64,000 bases of DNA from Clavaria fumosa (Eukaryota > Basidiomycota > Agaricomycetes > Agaricales > Clavariaceae): NCBI GenBank assembly GCA_951802425.1, contig OX637800.1, positions 558,001 through 622,000 on the forward strand, in the 5' to 3' direction. Position numbers and translations under genes: made by a program. Under the pieces are notes generated by a model. The model was not told where the DNA came from. It searched no databases and saw only the letters and a list, made by a program, of their open reading frames with translations. Within the stretch, counting starts at the first letter, position 1, and each line of letters begins with the position of its first letter. Shown piece after piece: positions 1 through 10,942 of the stretch.

Positions 1-2829
1 CAAAGGTTTTTGAACTTGGTTTCAGATAGCATGATCGATGCTCACGGACCGAAGACATCAACAGGCCTTGAAAGGTCTGAATGTTCCCGAAGTCTTTATG
101 CTGTACGGTGCGCAAAAAAGATATTTCAATGGATTCCATGCTATTATCAAGGGAAGAGGCCCGGAAGGTCGTTGGTTCCATTATGGAGCGGAAGTACTTG
201 TGAACTTGCCGTTCCCATAACCGTCCACGAATTGCAGAAGCATCGTTATTGCCCTGGATGCTTCGGTAGAAATTTCGGGCGGACTCTTCGTCTCGTTTCT
301 CCAACTCGGCCATAAGTTGGTCAAACGCCCACTGGGAAACAGGCCGGATCTGGCAAAGATATAGTGTTCTTTCGTCAGGGCCGCGAGGGTAAATCTCAAA
401 TATTCGATGAGGAACAACGCGATTGCCGTGTACACCGTCTATGGCTTTAACCACATCGTCAATCTCCTCAATGGCCCTCGTGAGTTCGCTAAGCACATTG
501 TTGAGGTTACCCATAGAAGCAGCAGCCTCGAAGCATTGGCGAGGTATGTTACCGCAGAATTTGATGGCGTAGAGAATGTGCGTGAGAGGAATGTCAGGGC
601 CTGACATGAACAGCCTATATGAATAGTTAGATGCGAAATGAGTGGGTTGATAGCAAACACAAACGCCATTAGAACAACTTCTTCTAATGAACAGGGCTCC
701 ATCACCAGCACTTGTCCAGTATATGGACAATACTGTTTCATCCAACGTCGATCGATACGTGTCCTCGGTGACGATGTTAGAAGTATTCGATATCTACCAT
801 TTCTAAGAACTTGGTGACTGGGTTTGCAATGCTCGCCATCCGCATCGACAAGTACAATAACATCATCGCCAGTCAGGGTTCCCTTTTCGCGTATCTGGTC
901 AGTGATAGCAAATACGGATTCGTCCGTGCCTTGGAACACAGTAGGCTGAGATCGAAGGAGGCGAAGGATGAGAAGATAATACAGGAAGCAGGTTTTGCCT
1001 GCAAGGGAGTTAAGACAACAATAGGTATGAGAAATAACTGTTCGAACCGATGCCCGGTTGGCCAGTAATGACAATGCTGCCATTAACACCCTTGGGTGCG
1101 CGACTGATAATTTCCATCATCGAGTCCCAGTCCGTTCGAATGAGCATTAGCAGTGGCACGCGCGGCGTCTCCTCCAACTCCAACACAGACAAGTCCAGAT
1201 ACCGTAGGCTGCAGGGAAATATGCTTGAGATTAGCCCCGATATCTCAGTCGAGGCATTTTCATCGAAATTGGTTTTCGCATCAGAATTAGCTTTCAGATT
1301 AGCTTGAAGGCCGCCATCATTAACACTCTTTCTCGATCGCAGGAACCTGGATTTCACGGCAAGAGCATCCGACGGCAACGAGGTTTCGCGTTCTGGGTTG
1401 AGTAGCTTAAGTTCATTTTGCAGTTCCATTATACTGCTCTTGTCCAGAGCCACTTCACGGATGATATGGTCGAAGAGGTCCACCTTGCCCCACAACTTCT
1501 GATGAAGCTCAAGAAGCCAACCGGGGATGGATCCTACGATGAACGATAAGCAAGGTTGCAAATACTTTTCAATTGGGTAATGGCAACAGGTTAGGACGCT
1601 CACCAGTCCGTGGCTTCTTGACATCGCTGTCTGATGACGAACGAAGACATTTCAAACCGGGCATGACACGCGTGGGCGAGTAGACGGAGCGAGCGATATA
1701 ACGAGACGAAGGGTGCGGAGTATTCGAAACGGAAGGCCGGAAAATGAGAGATGTTTGGTATGGCAAAGAAGAAGGCCACAAAGAAAAGGGAAGTGAGGCG
1801 GGTGATCGTGAAAACGGGACGGGGAACGAGGAGCGAGAACACGACACGCGGGTGAGAGCGAATGTTGGCCGAGGATGCAGGGTCGGTAAACGATGTGCAC
1901 ATGCGAGAGCAAACCGAACAAACCGGAGAGATGGATAAGCAACGGGCCACGATGGTGTGGAAGGATGGAGACAGGTAAAAGGACGATAGCGATAGCAGAA
2001 TTGAACAAACGGGGTGGCAGGACGAGAACGAGGAGCCACAGAATGAAGGCACAGAGCGAAGAGTGCGGAAATGGAAGGGTCGGCAAACGAGAAGTGGGTG
2101 GAGGAAAAGTTGAGAGAGATAGACGAACGATACCGTTAGTTCTAGTCATATGCGCCAAAGATATGCTAACCGCACTCACCGGTGGGTAGCTTCACGATGA
2201 CGTGGAGATGCGTCGCAGGAGGAAGCTGCAGCCAATATTGCGAGATGGGGTTCCAATCCATCAATTCTTCGTCACCATCTTCGACCTTGACGCGACTAAG
2301 GGTATCCTTGGTCTGATTGGTGAGGTTTAAGGGGGTTTTGAGCTACCAAGACTTTATTAGCGTCGATGTTTAAGCCGTTTTATCGATGACGCACCTTCCA
2401 AAGCTCAAGATCTGCGGCGCTGACGTCTCGAAGAATACCCTTTTCCTTCTCCTTATGCACCAGTTTCTTCAATCGGCCCACACTGACATCAAGAGGAGCA
2501 TCGACCTCGAATGGTGTAGATTCGTTCGCGATGAGACAAAACATAGTAAGAGATTCTGCCTTCTTCTTGCCCTTATCAGGACCTGGGACGGGCTGAGTTG
2601 GAGTAGGCGTCTGATTTGACCCGGAAGCCGATGGGTCAAACAGTTGGGGAATGGCGGTCGCTGCAGGATCGAGCACAGGGATGATGAGCGATGCAGCTGG
2701 GGCGGTATTGGGCGGAGTCGATTCTAGTGGGAAGGGTTGGCTGGTCGATGCGACGTTTCCGACAATTGTAGCTCCTGCGGAGCTTGGCGACCTTGCCTTA
2801 GATGCTTTGCGATTCTTCTTTCTCGCCAT
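1..2829 (-). CDS. Crinkler-type protein: ubiquitin-like header plus P-loop NTPase (3' end beyond window)
   Basis: I read six exons: 2829-2395, 2342-2180, 1630-1604, 1533-1048, 998-659 and 614 to beyond position 1, all with GT-AG junctions and consistent phase. The start is the ATG at 2829; a GTG further upstream is not needed. Residues 1-95 are basic, then Ser/Pro/Thr-rich. A CRN-type ubiquitin-like header follows (MFCLIANES, VGRLKKLVHKEKEKG, LELWK) and runs into exon 2. The NTPase module has Walker A GQPGIGKT, completed across an intron, and Walker B VIVLVDADGE. The C-terminal part contains RLWERQVHKYF, which could belong to the restriction-nuclease-like module of CRN and RHS-type proteins (family knowledge; not proven here). 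No signal peptide is visible. CRN proteins are known as host-directed effectors or conflict-related nuclear proteins; the role here is inferred. No frameshift was seen in the visible part. Confidence 0.82.
1631..2179 (-). other. 549-nt intron of the Crinkler gene with a very long AG-free zone
   Basis: The donor is GTGAGTGCG at 2179 and the acceptor CATCAG ends at 1631. The phase-1 junction joins the header exon to a 27-nt exon (1630-1604). The sense strand is pyrimidine-rich. It contains no AG dinucleotide between the CTAG at 2143-2142 and the acceptor, so the plus strand has no CT from 1633 to 2141. A branch-point-like ACTAAC lies at 2140-2135, at the start of the AG-free zone. Because TAG cannot occur here, all three frames look open; those frames are not taken as coding. 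Other introns of this gene are 44-70 nt. Confidence 0.75.
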
Positions 2830-3391
2830 TGAGGTGATGGTTGTCGCCACTTCGCCAAGAGTCACATCACAGTCATGTCACATTCAATGGCTATTTGTAA
2901 ATATTTGGAGAATGTGGCACGATACACTTTTATTCACCTAATCATTACTCATTCAATTCTGAAGATATGAATGAATAACAAAGACTTATTCTTCATGAGA
3001 AAATGAGCCCTAAAACCCTGTAAAAGAATGAGGTGATTTGGTTAAATTTTGAGAAAGTTGATTGAAAAACTTGAAACAGCAATTTCTCATCCCATTGTCT
3101 GTGAATTTCTATGATATTATACTTACTCATTTTGCTGGCAATAATGAGCTGGAGGGCATGGTAAAAGAGTCAAAAATATTTTATCAACCCATTATTTCTG
3201 GCCATGTACAAATTCTAAAGCCAGGTGAAATGATGAAGCCATGAGCTGCTCAAAATTTAGAAAGTACATTGTGGCTGAAACCCTGCCCTGTCTCCAGCTC
3301 TCCATCCTCTCTAGGGCTCTCCTCACTTTATTGCAGTTGAGGAAGTCATGGTCAAGCTGCATGTTATTGCTGTTTTCAGTGCACTTGGTGG
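2830..3391. other. AT-rich intergenic stretch
   Basis: This separates the Crinkler start codon from an old LTR. It is AT-rich and poor in CpG. It contains only short open frames with no recognisable similarity. The promoter of the Crinkler gene should lie at its left end, but I see no clear TAT A-type box. Confidence 0.5.
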
Positions 3392-3516
3392 TGTTAGGAT
3401 CACTTACCTAAGCCCTGCCAAAAGGGGAAAGGAAGCAGAAAGGAAGTGGAAAGGTTGCAGAAAGGTTGTGAGAAGGTTGTGAGTGAGTCACATGACCTGC
3501 ATGGGAGTCATGTTAC
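3392..3516 (+). repeat. Left part of the old gypsy 5' LTR
   Basis: It aligns with the first half of the LTR at 27681-27985, with many C-to-T and G-to-A type differences at CpG sites. It is cut at about 3516 by an inserted element; the rest of the LTR is at 8188-8384. The exact breakpoint is uncertain by a few bases. Confidence 0.75.
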
Positions 3517-4013
3517 ATATCTCATCCTTCCCGCCAGTTGTAGGATTGTGGGAGTAGGATGTAATAAGGACTATTAACTGCACTAGGAACTGATTGTGTC
3601 TACATTCTGGGGGAGAGAGGCGTCCGCATCTTGCGAACTCCTATCTGTGGTGTGCCGGAGGGGGAGCCACCCAACGACAAAGACACAATCAAAGGGAGAG
3701 GAGGGAGGGTACGAATTAAGAGTGAGAGTATTATGTCGCACTACTAGTGTTACAGGAATGGTAGTGGTAGGAGAGAGAGGAAGTGTGGAATGGGATTATG
3801 TTCGAGTTTGTTTGGCTTTGTCCGAGATGTCGGACTCTTACTTTCTGTTTCGAGTCCGTGCATCTCATCCTTCCCGCCAGTTGTAGGATTGTGGGAGTAG
3901 GATGTAATAAGGACTATTAACTGCACTAGGAACTGATTGTGTCTACATTCTGGGGGAGAGAGGCGTCCGCATCTTGCGAACTCCTATCTGTGGTGTGCCG
4001 GAGGGGGAGCCAC
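3517..4013. repeat. Two direct copies of a 150-bp unit (A) flanking a 190-bp unit (B)
   Basis: Unit A occurs at 3517-3672 and again at 3862-4013, nearly identical, each ending GGGGGAGCCACCC. Between them is unit B, whose 3732-3861 part recurs at 8061-8187 and, inverted, at 7946-8060. The arrangement resembles LTR-like or tandemly duplicated element ends but lacks a clear TG...CA pair. Confidence 0.75.
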
Positions 4014-5159
4014 CCGCAGCGGGCACCCCCGCGACCCCGGAACGGCGCCCAGACAGCAATTCATTGTCCTTCATTCAATATAGAGAGCTGCGATGTCCGA
4101 GACACTATGCCAGTATTGCAAACATACTCAGTTAGTCCTGTATTGTTGCCAAGCAAGATGTGTTTTTCCAGTAACATAGGAAGCTATCTGCAAGCCAATG
4201 GCTTAACATTTGGGAACAGTAATACAGTTGTACCTCCGAAGCAGAAACTGCATCCAGTGCAACGACATCACACTGACTGTTTGAGACTAACCTCAAGGTT
4301 ACAGACTTTGAGATGATCCCAAGTCGATTGGAGAAGGAACAACCCTTCAGGGACATGGACTTCGAGACAATCTCGAGAGAAGGGACCAAGTTTGTGATCA
4401 AGCTCAAGCACAATTTACAAAAACTAGGTTGTCCAGGATCATGAAATATAACAGAGACCTTGGCAGTGCTAGGCTACATGCACAAGGCCTGCCGTATTCG
4501 CCACAACCTCACACAGTATTACTGTAATAATGGTCAGGTGTCAAAGAACTCAGATTTTGTTGACATAACCGAATAGGACCTGGGCAGAGCTGTGGACTTT
4601 ACTTGCAGTACACTTCAGACCAGTGCGGCCATGATAGACAACATAGTACATGGCAGCATGTCAGTAAGGACAGCTCATAAAAAACCCTTGATGGACTTGT
4701 TTACATTTGATTATTGGACAAGCCAAAATGTTACAGAGATCTGCATGTGGTGCAGTGAGTTGCAGAAGCGGATGCGCATTGCCATGAGCGGCCGAGTACT
4801 TCTGCTTTAGTTCGCAAGATGGCCATGGTTAACGGAGAATGGCCGCATTGGCTTGACGCACTATAAGCCATGAACGCCTCAGCAGCTGCTGCTGCCTCAT
4901 GAAGAAGAGATACATTGGTAATGACTAGGATGTCAGCGAAGAGACTTTTGTATGATGAAACTGATAGGGCACCTAAGGGGTTTCAGGCAGGATATTATGC
5001 AAAATGACAGGTGATACAACCACATTGTAGTGCACCGCTAACAGGATGTAGGGAGGCAACGCACATGGAATTATCTGACTTTCTGAGAGCGTTAGGGGGA
5101 CCTCACATTTACAGTGTCTGTGACACCCTAAAAGGTTCCTACGAAATCAAACAATAACT
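4014..5159. other. Non-coding interior of the unclassified insertion
   Basis: No open frame longer than about 90 codons and no family motif was recognised. CpG is present at ordinary frequency, unlike the flanking old gypsy copy, which supports a different age or origin. Confidence 0.4.
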
Positions 5160-7945
5160 TTGCTGAATGTATGGGGGTGAGACACTACAATCCGACTGCG
5201 AGATAGAGGCGGACAGTAGAAAACACTATAAGCCTTAGCATCTGTCCGATATGTAGGTTGTGAAGCAAGTTCCCGACCTGCTGCGCATGTGTGGATAAGG
5301 TAGGAACAGCCAAGGGTCCACTGCGCGGTGCGGTGCGGACTGGCTGCACAAAGGTGGAAGCTGAACCTTGGACAAGTCCAGGGGCAGCTTGGCCCACAAA
5401 CCTGGTTAAACGAGGTACTATAACCACAGCCACAGCGGCAGGAGCACCGGGATGTGGGGCAGAGATGCGAAGCTGAACCTTGGTAACTCCAGGGGCAGCT
5501 TGAGCCGCAAATCTGGTTAAATGAGATACCAGAATCATAGCGATAGCGGCAGGAGCGCCGGGATGTGGGGCAGAGTTGCCCATTCTTAGTAGCGTATTGA
5601 AAGGGGTAGCAATCACCAAACTGGTGAGCAGAGATACGTTTTGGCGTCCCGGGGCTTGATGGTGCAGGGGTGGCTAAGGCAGGAGCAGGCAGAGGTGCAG
5701 AGCTACTCCCCGGCTACGGAGGACCAGGCTGAACAGCCAAGGATCCAATACACAGTAAGGCGGGGTTTGGCCAAACCAAGTTGGAGGCTAACACCAGGCT
5801 GAGGAGCCAAAGGTTTACTACCCGGTGCGGCAGGGCCTGACTGCACAAAGGTGGAATCCGAAGACCTGGATAAGTCCAGGGGCAGCTTGAGCCGCAACCA
5901 GGCCAACTGAGGTACCCTGGCAGCGCACTAAAGGGGGTAGACACCACTTAACCTGGTGAGTGAGGAGGGACGTTCCTTGGCATACCAGGATTTGGCAGTA
6001 AAGGGTGGCCAAGGCGGGAGGGCGAGACATAGTACAGCGGGGCCTGGCCACACAAAGGTGGAGGCTGACGACTCGGATAAGTCCAGAGGCAGCCTGAGCC
6101 GTTAAACCAGGCCACTGAGGCGCCAGAGTACCGGTCGCAGTGGCAGGAGTGCCAGGCTGTCGGGCAGAGGTGCCATTACCCAGCAGTGCCTCAAAGGAGC
6201 AGGTAAAAGCCAAAAGTACGGTAGGACTAGGCAGAGATGCCAAAGAGTCGCAAGCCCAGGTGACTGAGGTGCTAGAACACCAGATGCAGCAGCAGGAGCG
6301 CTGGGCTGAAAAACTATGGCAGCACACTGAAACGGACAGATACCACCGAGCCTAACGAGTGATGAACACTCTGAGGGGGGCAGAAAACATACCACTGAGC
6401 CCAGCGAGTGATGGACACTCTGAGGGAGGCAGAAAAACGAGCCAACGGGATGGTAGGACTAGGCAGAGATGCCAGAGAGTCACAAATACAGGCAACCGAG
6501 GTGCCAGAACACCGGATGGACACCCAGTGGGGCTTGGCCGCACAAGGGTGGAGCCCAATGACCAAGAGAAGTCCAGGGGCAGCTTGCAAAACAGAGGTGC
6601 CGGAACAGTGGCAGAAGGGAAGAGTTGCCACTCCTTGGCAACCCTCTGGAAGGGGCGAGCCTGATGAGGGAGGAAGGAAACACGGTCTTGGCTGCCCGAC
6701 CATAAGCGAAGATGGGTTGGAGGGACTAAGGCTCCCATATAGGCCGATGGGAGGCATACTGAAGGAGAATTTCTGGCACACCAGGACCAGCAGTACTTAG
6801 CTGCCTAAGAAAACCTCCCTTCGGCACACCAGGACCTGGCGGCACAGGAACAACTAACGGTCCAGTGTTTACCGTCTGACGCAGCACCAGCACCCGAAAC
6901 TGGCAGCGTAGGTATAGCTGACGGGGCAAAGGCACCCAAAGCTAGCAGCGTAGGCACAGCTTACGGGGTCACAGCACCCTAAAAGCTAGCGTAGGCCTAA
7001 AACTAGCAGCGTAGGCCCCAAAACTGGCAGCACAGGCCCAAAACTAGTGGCGTAGGGGCAACGGCACCCGAAGCCGGCGGCGTAGGAACAGCTGAAGGGG
7101 CAAAGGCACCTGGCAACTGGCGGCATAGGGGCAATGGCACCCGAAAACTGGCAGCCGAAAGGGCAACGGCACCCAAAACCGGCTATGGCACAGCTGATGG
7201 GGCAACGGCAACTGAAAACTAGCAGTGTGGGGGTCAACGGCACCCGAAAACTGGCAGCATAGGTACAGCTGAAGGGGCAATGACACCCAACACTGGCCAT
7301 GGCACAGCTGATGGGGCAACGGCACCCAAAAACTGGCAGCATAGGTAATGCTGATGGGGCAAAGGCACCTGAAAACTAGTGGCGTAGGGGCAATGGCACC
7401 CGAAACCGGCGGCATAGGTACAGCTGAAGGGGCAACGGCACCCAAAACTGGCCACGGCAACAGCACCCAAAAACTGGCAGCATAGATAACACTGACGGGG
7501 CAAAGGCACCCAAAAACTAGAGGCGTAGGGGCAATGGCACTCGAAACCAGTGGCATAGGTACAGCTGAAGCGGCACCCAAAACTGGCCACGGCACAGCTG
7601 ATGGGGCAACAGCACAAAGGTAATGCTGACGGGGCAAAGGCACCCGAAAACTAGCTGTGTAGGGGCAACGGCACCCGAAACCGGCGGCGTAGGAACAGCT
7701 GAAGGGGCAACGGCACCCAAAACTGGCACGGCACAGCTGATGGGGCAACAGCACCCAAAAACTGGCAGCATAGGTAACGCTGATGGGGCAAAGGCACCCA
7801 AAAACTGGTGGCATAGGGGCAATGGCACCCAAAACTGGCAGCCGAAGGGGCAACGGCACCCAAAACTGGCCACAGCACGGCTGATGGGGCAACGGCACCC
7901 AAAAACTGGCAGCATAGGTAATGCTGACGGGGCAAAGGCAACTGA
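5160..7945. repeat. Tandem-repeat array of about 2.8 kb
   Basis: The left part (5290-6800) repeats phrases such as AAGTCCAGGGGCAGCTTG and GGTAGGACTAGGCAGAGATG. The right part (6900-7945) is built from roughly 25-35-bp units around GGGGCAACGGCACCC and AAAACTGGC. These are combined into longer units that include CAGCATAGGTAATGCTGA. Long open frames occur on the minus strand because the repeat lacks stops in that frame. Their Cys/Pro-rich products look like by-products of the repeat, and I do not call a gene. Confidence 0.7.
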
Positions 7946-8177
7946 AAACAGAAAGTAAGAGTCCGACATCTCGGACAAAGCCAAACAAACTCGAACATAA
8001 TCCCATTCCACACTTCCTCTCTCTCCTACCACTACCATTCCTGTAACACTAGTAGTGCGATGTCGCACTACTAGTGTTACAGGAATGGTAGTGGTAGGAG
8101 AGAGAGGAAGTGTGGAATGGGATTATGTTCGAGTTTGTTTGGCTTTGTCCGAGATGTCGGACTCTTACTTTCTGTTT
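7946..8177. repeat. Perfect 115-bp inverted repeat with a 2-nt centre
   Basis: The left arm 7946-8060 is the exact reverse complement of the right arm 8063-8177; the centre is TG. The right arm equals the B unit also found in direct orientation near 3735-3850. Such a palindrome can extrude as a cruciform or give a long hairpin RNA. It could also be an assembly or cloning artefact. Confidence 0.9.
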
Positions 8178-8187
8178 CGAGTCCGTG

Positions 8188-8384
8188 CAAACCCCAGGTC
8201 ACATGACCCAGGGCTTTGGCACATCACATGACATAAGAGGGCCAAGCATGGGAACACCAGCAACTCCTGAACCATTCACTATATATACTACGACTTCTTC
8301 ACACTTGTACCCCTTTCCCCTTATGCTAGTATCATCATCATTGACCTTATGTTAAGTTGTGTGAGCATGAGACTGAGTCTGATA
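8188..8384 (+). repeat. Right part of the old gypsy 5' LTR
   Basis: It continues the LTR interrupted at 3516 and contains the conserved TATA-like ATATATACTAC. Its end GTCTGATA corresponds to GTCTGACA in the intact LTR. The following ATACTAACAT is the same primer-site sequence as in the intact element. Confidence 0.75.
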
Positions 8385-8598
8385 TAATACTAACATCTAG
8401 CCCATCTGCCCTAGCCATGTGTCCTAACCTGGCTAGCCTGGACCCCTATTTCAAACTGTCACACTCTGTCACAGCTCAGCCCCCTCATCCTCTTCTCCTT
8501 TACCCTGCCTGTGGTGTGCAACAGAACCACATGAAATTTTTACTGTGTGTAGATACATGTGACCCAAACTGGAGGACAACCACTGTGCCCCTCCCTGA

Positions 8599-9390
8599 GT
8601 GACACCAAGTGCCCAAGGCCTGGAACTTTACTTACAGTGCCTGAGACTGAGACTGGGTCAAGCCTTGCTCCCCACCTCCCATGTTACCAACATCCTAGAA
8701 ACCCCATCACTGCCACCAGGGCCCATGATGGCTGACCATGTCACCCTGCCTGTAGTCCAAGCCATGAGGCTGGATCTAGCTGTTGCTCCATTTGATGGGC
8801 AAAAAAGAAATTTCTGTGCATTCCTCTGGTCACTCTGCCTACTGTGTATGGCAAACCCAGCCATCTATGCCATGGACCTGGCAAAATTCCTATTCATGCT
8901 GAGTAAAATAGCTGGAGAAGGATTTGCCACAGAATGGGCAAACATGAAGGCAGAGGAGATCTTGGGTAATGATGAAGTTGGAACCTGGGTGGAATTTGTG
9001 GAGGAAATGAAGCAGGCCTTTGATGACCTGAATGACCATGTGACTGCCCTTGCAGACATCACCAGGTTGAAGCAGGGCACCATGACTGCCCTGGAATTCT
9101 TTGCCAAGTTCAAAACAATGTTTCACCAGGCAGATATGACACACATTGAGTGGAAGGCACTGGCAGAAGGCTTGATGCCCAGAAATGTTGCTTTGACAGA
9201 GTCATCACACAGCAAAACTCCACACACCTGGCCCTGCCCACAACCAATCCTGCAAACCTGCTTTGCCCCTGCCCCTCCCACCATGCCACATCAGACCACT
9301 GCTGGTGATGCCATGGTGGTGGATCATGCCCATGCCCCCAGAGTGGTGCACACTTGTTTCCAATGTGGCCAAGCTGGCCACATGGTGTGA
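8599..9390 (+). pseudogene. Decayed gypsy gag
   Basis: The reading frame matches the intact gag at 28639-29640 (MADHV start, GTW.EFVEEMK motif, CCHC knuckle CFQCGQAGH). It lacks part of the region before the knuckle and stops in the knuckle, where TGA interrupts it. The block has essentially no CpG. Confidence 0.8.
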
Positions 9391-10942
9391 GAGTGCCCCC
9401 TCCCAGACACACACCCACAGATCCCAAGGCTGCAGGTCCACGCTGTGGAAAGCCAGGTGTGTGGTGCCAAGGACTATGAGAATGAGATTGCATTGCTCTG
9501 AGACTGCTTGGAGTTGTACAAGAAAGAGAGGAAGGCTCCTGCTGAGGAGCAGGATTTTGGAGATGAGGCCCAGTGAGTCCAAACTGGCATCTCAGAAGTA
9601 GTTATCCCTGCCCCTGTTCTGTCCCTGTACCCACAGTGAGTATACCCAAGTATACTATCTTGCAGCAGAGACATACCTGAACTGGGGATGAGGAGAAGGA
9701 CAAAGTGGAAATGCAGAAATGCATACCATGAGAGCTAGCCATCCAGGATGGACTTGGAGTGGGTGAAAAGAGCAGGACTGGAGCCATCCCCCCTGCAGAG
9801 TCTGATCACAATGTACAATGTGGATGGGATGCAGAACAGGAATGGCAAAATCCAGTATGGGATAGACTTGCTGGTGATGTTTGGAGACCACCAGGAGTGG
9901 ATCCACTTCCTGCTGGGGAAGACTCAGTCTCACATGGTCATCTTCAGGTATAAAGCTTTGGTTGAAGTGAGACCAGATGTCCTCAGTCACAAGTGCATTA
10001 GAACCCTGTTTATAGGAGTAGTTACACAGTCATAGTAACAGTAGTAGGATAAGTGTGGCTGATTAGCTAAGCATCCGGGGAAGTCCCTTCACCCCCTTAC
10101 ATCAGGCATGACTGGCTGAAGCAACATAACCCAGAGATTGACTGGGTGAAGGCTGAAGTAAAGCTCACCTGCTGCCCCAGCCTGCTCCTCATGACCCCAC
10201 TAACACCTGACCCCTGTAACAGCCCCTGCCCCCCTGAAAGCAAGTACCCTGGCCTCCACCAGTATTCTGGACACCCATTTTCCCAACTCTGGCCCCACCC
10301 CCAATTGGTCCAACCTCTACCCTGCAGTTTTCAGCACAGCAAAATGGGATGAGCTTCCCTGCACCAGCCTGGACTTTGATATCAAAATTGAGTTCAAGAA
10401 AGACCCTGGACACCTCTCCTCCAAGCTATACTCACTGACCTCAGGAGAGATGGTGGAGATGAACCACTTGGTGGATGAGCAGCTGGCTTCCAGATGTATC
10501 CAACCTTCAAAATCCCCATACACTAGTCCTTTCTTCTTCAAACACAAGAAGGACAAACTGCAGCTGATCATCAACTACTCAGAGTTGAATACCTACTTGA
10601 TCAAGGACAAGTACCCCCTCCCCCTCATCTGGGACATGGTGGATGTGCTAAGGGAGCATCTATCTACTCCAAGATAGATGCAAAGGGAGGCTTCCCCTCA
10701 ATGCAGGTTTGGCCAGAACACCAGCACTGCTGCACCTTCCTTACACCTCATGGGCTCTTTGAACCAGCAGTTATGTGGTTTGAGCTGTAAAATGTGCCTG
10801 CAACCCTCCAACACATGTGCTGAGGACATGTCTGGGCCTATGTGGATGATGTGATAGTGTTCACAGAGGACTTGAGCACTCACCAGTACTGGATGGACTG
10901 AGTCTTGTGGAATTTTGGAGAGAATGGGTTGTGCCTCAGTGT
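9391..10942 (+). pseudogene. Decayed gypsy protease and partial reverse transcriptase
   Basis: Fragments in several frames match the intact pol: a protease region near 9750 (MDLEWVKRAGLEPSP), the RT start near 10450, and AYVDDVIVF near 10840. An insertion of roughly 155 bp with no counterpart in the intact copy lies at about 9950-10105. The RNase H and integrase regions are missing. Many frameshifts and stops make it non-functional. Confidence 0.8.

Larger units (their letters stand above)
3517..8187. mobile_element. Unclassified 4.7-kb insertion inside the old gypsy LTR
   Basis: The insertion interrupts an LTR whose halves match at 3516 and 8188. It begins ATCTCATCCTTCCC and ends CGAGTCCGTGCA. 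An end-to-start junction is also found internally at about 3861, as if a short A-B copy (3517-3861) stood in tandem before a long A...B copy (3862-8187). The interior holds a non-coding segment (4014-5160), a repeat array (5160-7945) and a palindrome (7946-8177). I recognise no transposase or polymerase. Unlike its host LTR it keeps many CpG sites, so it looks younger. Class and target duplication were not determined. Confidence 0.55.
3392..10942 (+). mobile_element. Old, CpG-depleted Ty3/gypsy copy, split by a later insertion and truncated in RT
   Basis: The 5' LTR starts near 3392 with TGTTAGGATCACTTA, a decayed version of the intact LTR at 27681. It breaks at about 3516 and resumes at about 8188 (CACATGACC, then ATATATACTAC), ending near 8384. 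The internal sequence follows the intact element through gag, protease and RT to about 10942, where similarity stops in the middle of RT. RNase H, integrase, chromodomain and 3' LTR are absent. CpG is nearly absent between 8400 and 9900, while the intact copy has CpG at many matching positions. The copy is an inactive relic. Confidence 0.85.

Noticed and set aside
1569..2179. Three long overlapping minus-strand open frames
   Set aside because: They are open because the stretch lacks AG (hence TAG) and is pyrimidine-rich; splicing in phase from 2179 to 1631 explains the region better.
3062..3244. 60-codon plus-strand frame
   Set aside because: It lies in AT-rich sequence, shows no similarity and has no exon-like context.
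7044..8068. Long Cys/Pro-rich minus-strand frames
   Set aside because: They lie wholly in a tandem array and a palindrome; all similar units give the same peptide text and no domain is recognisable.
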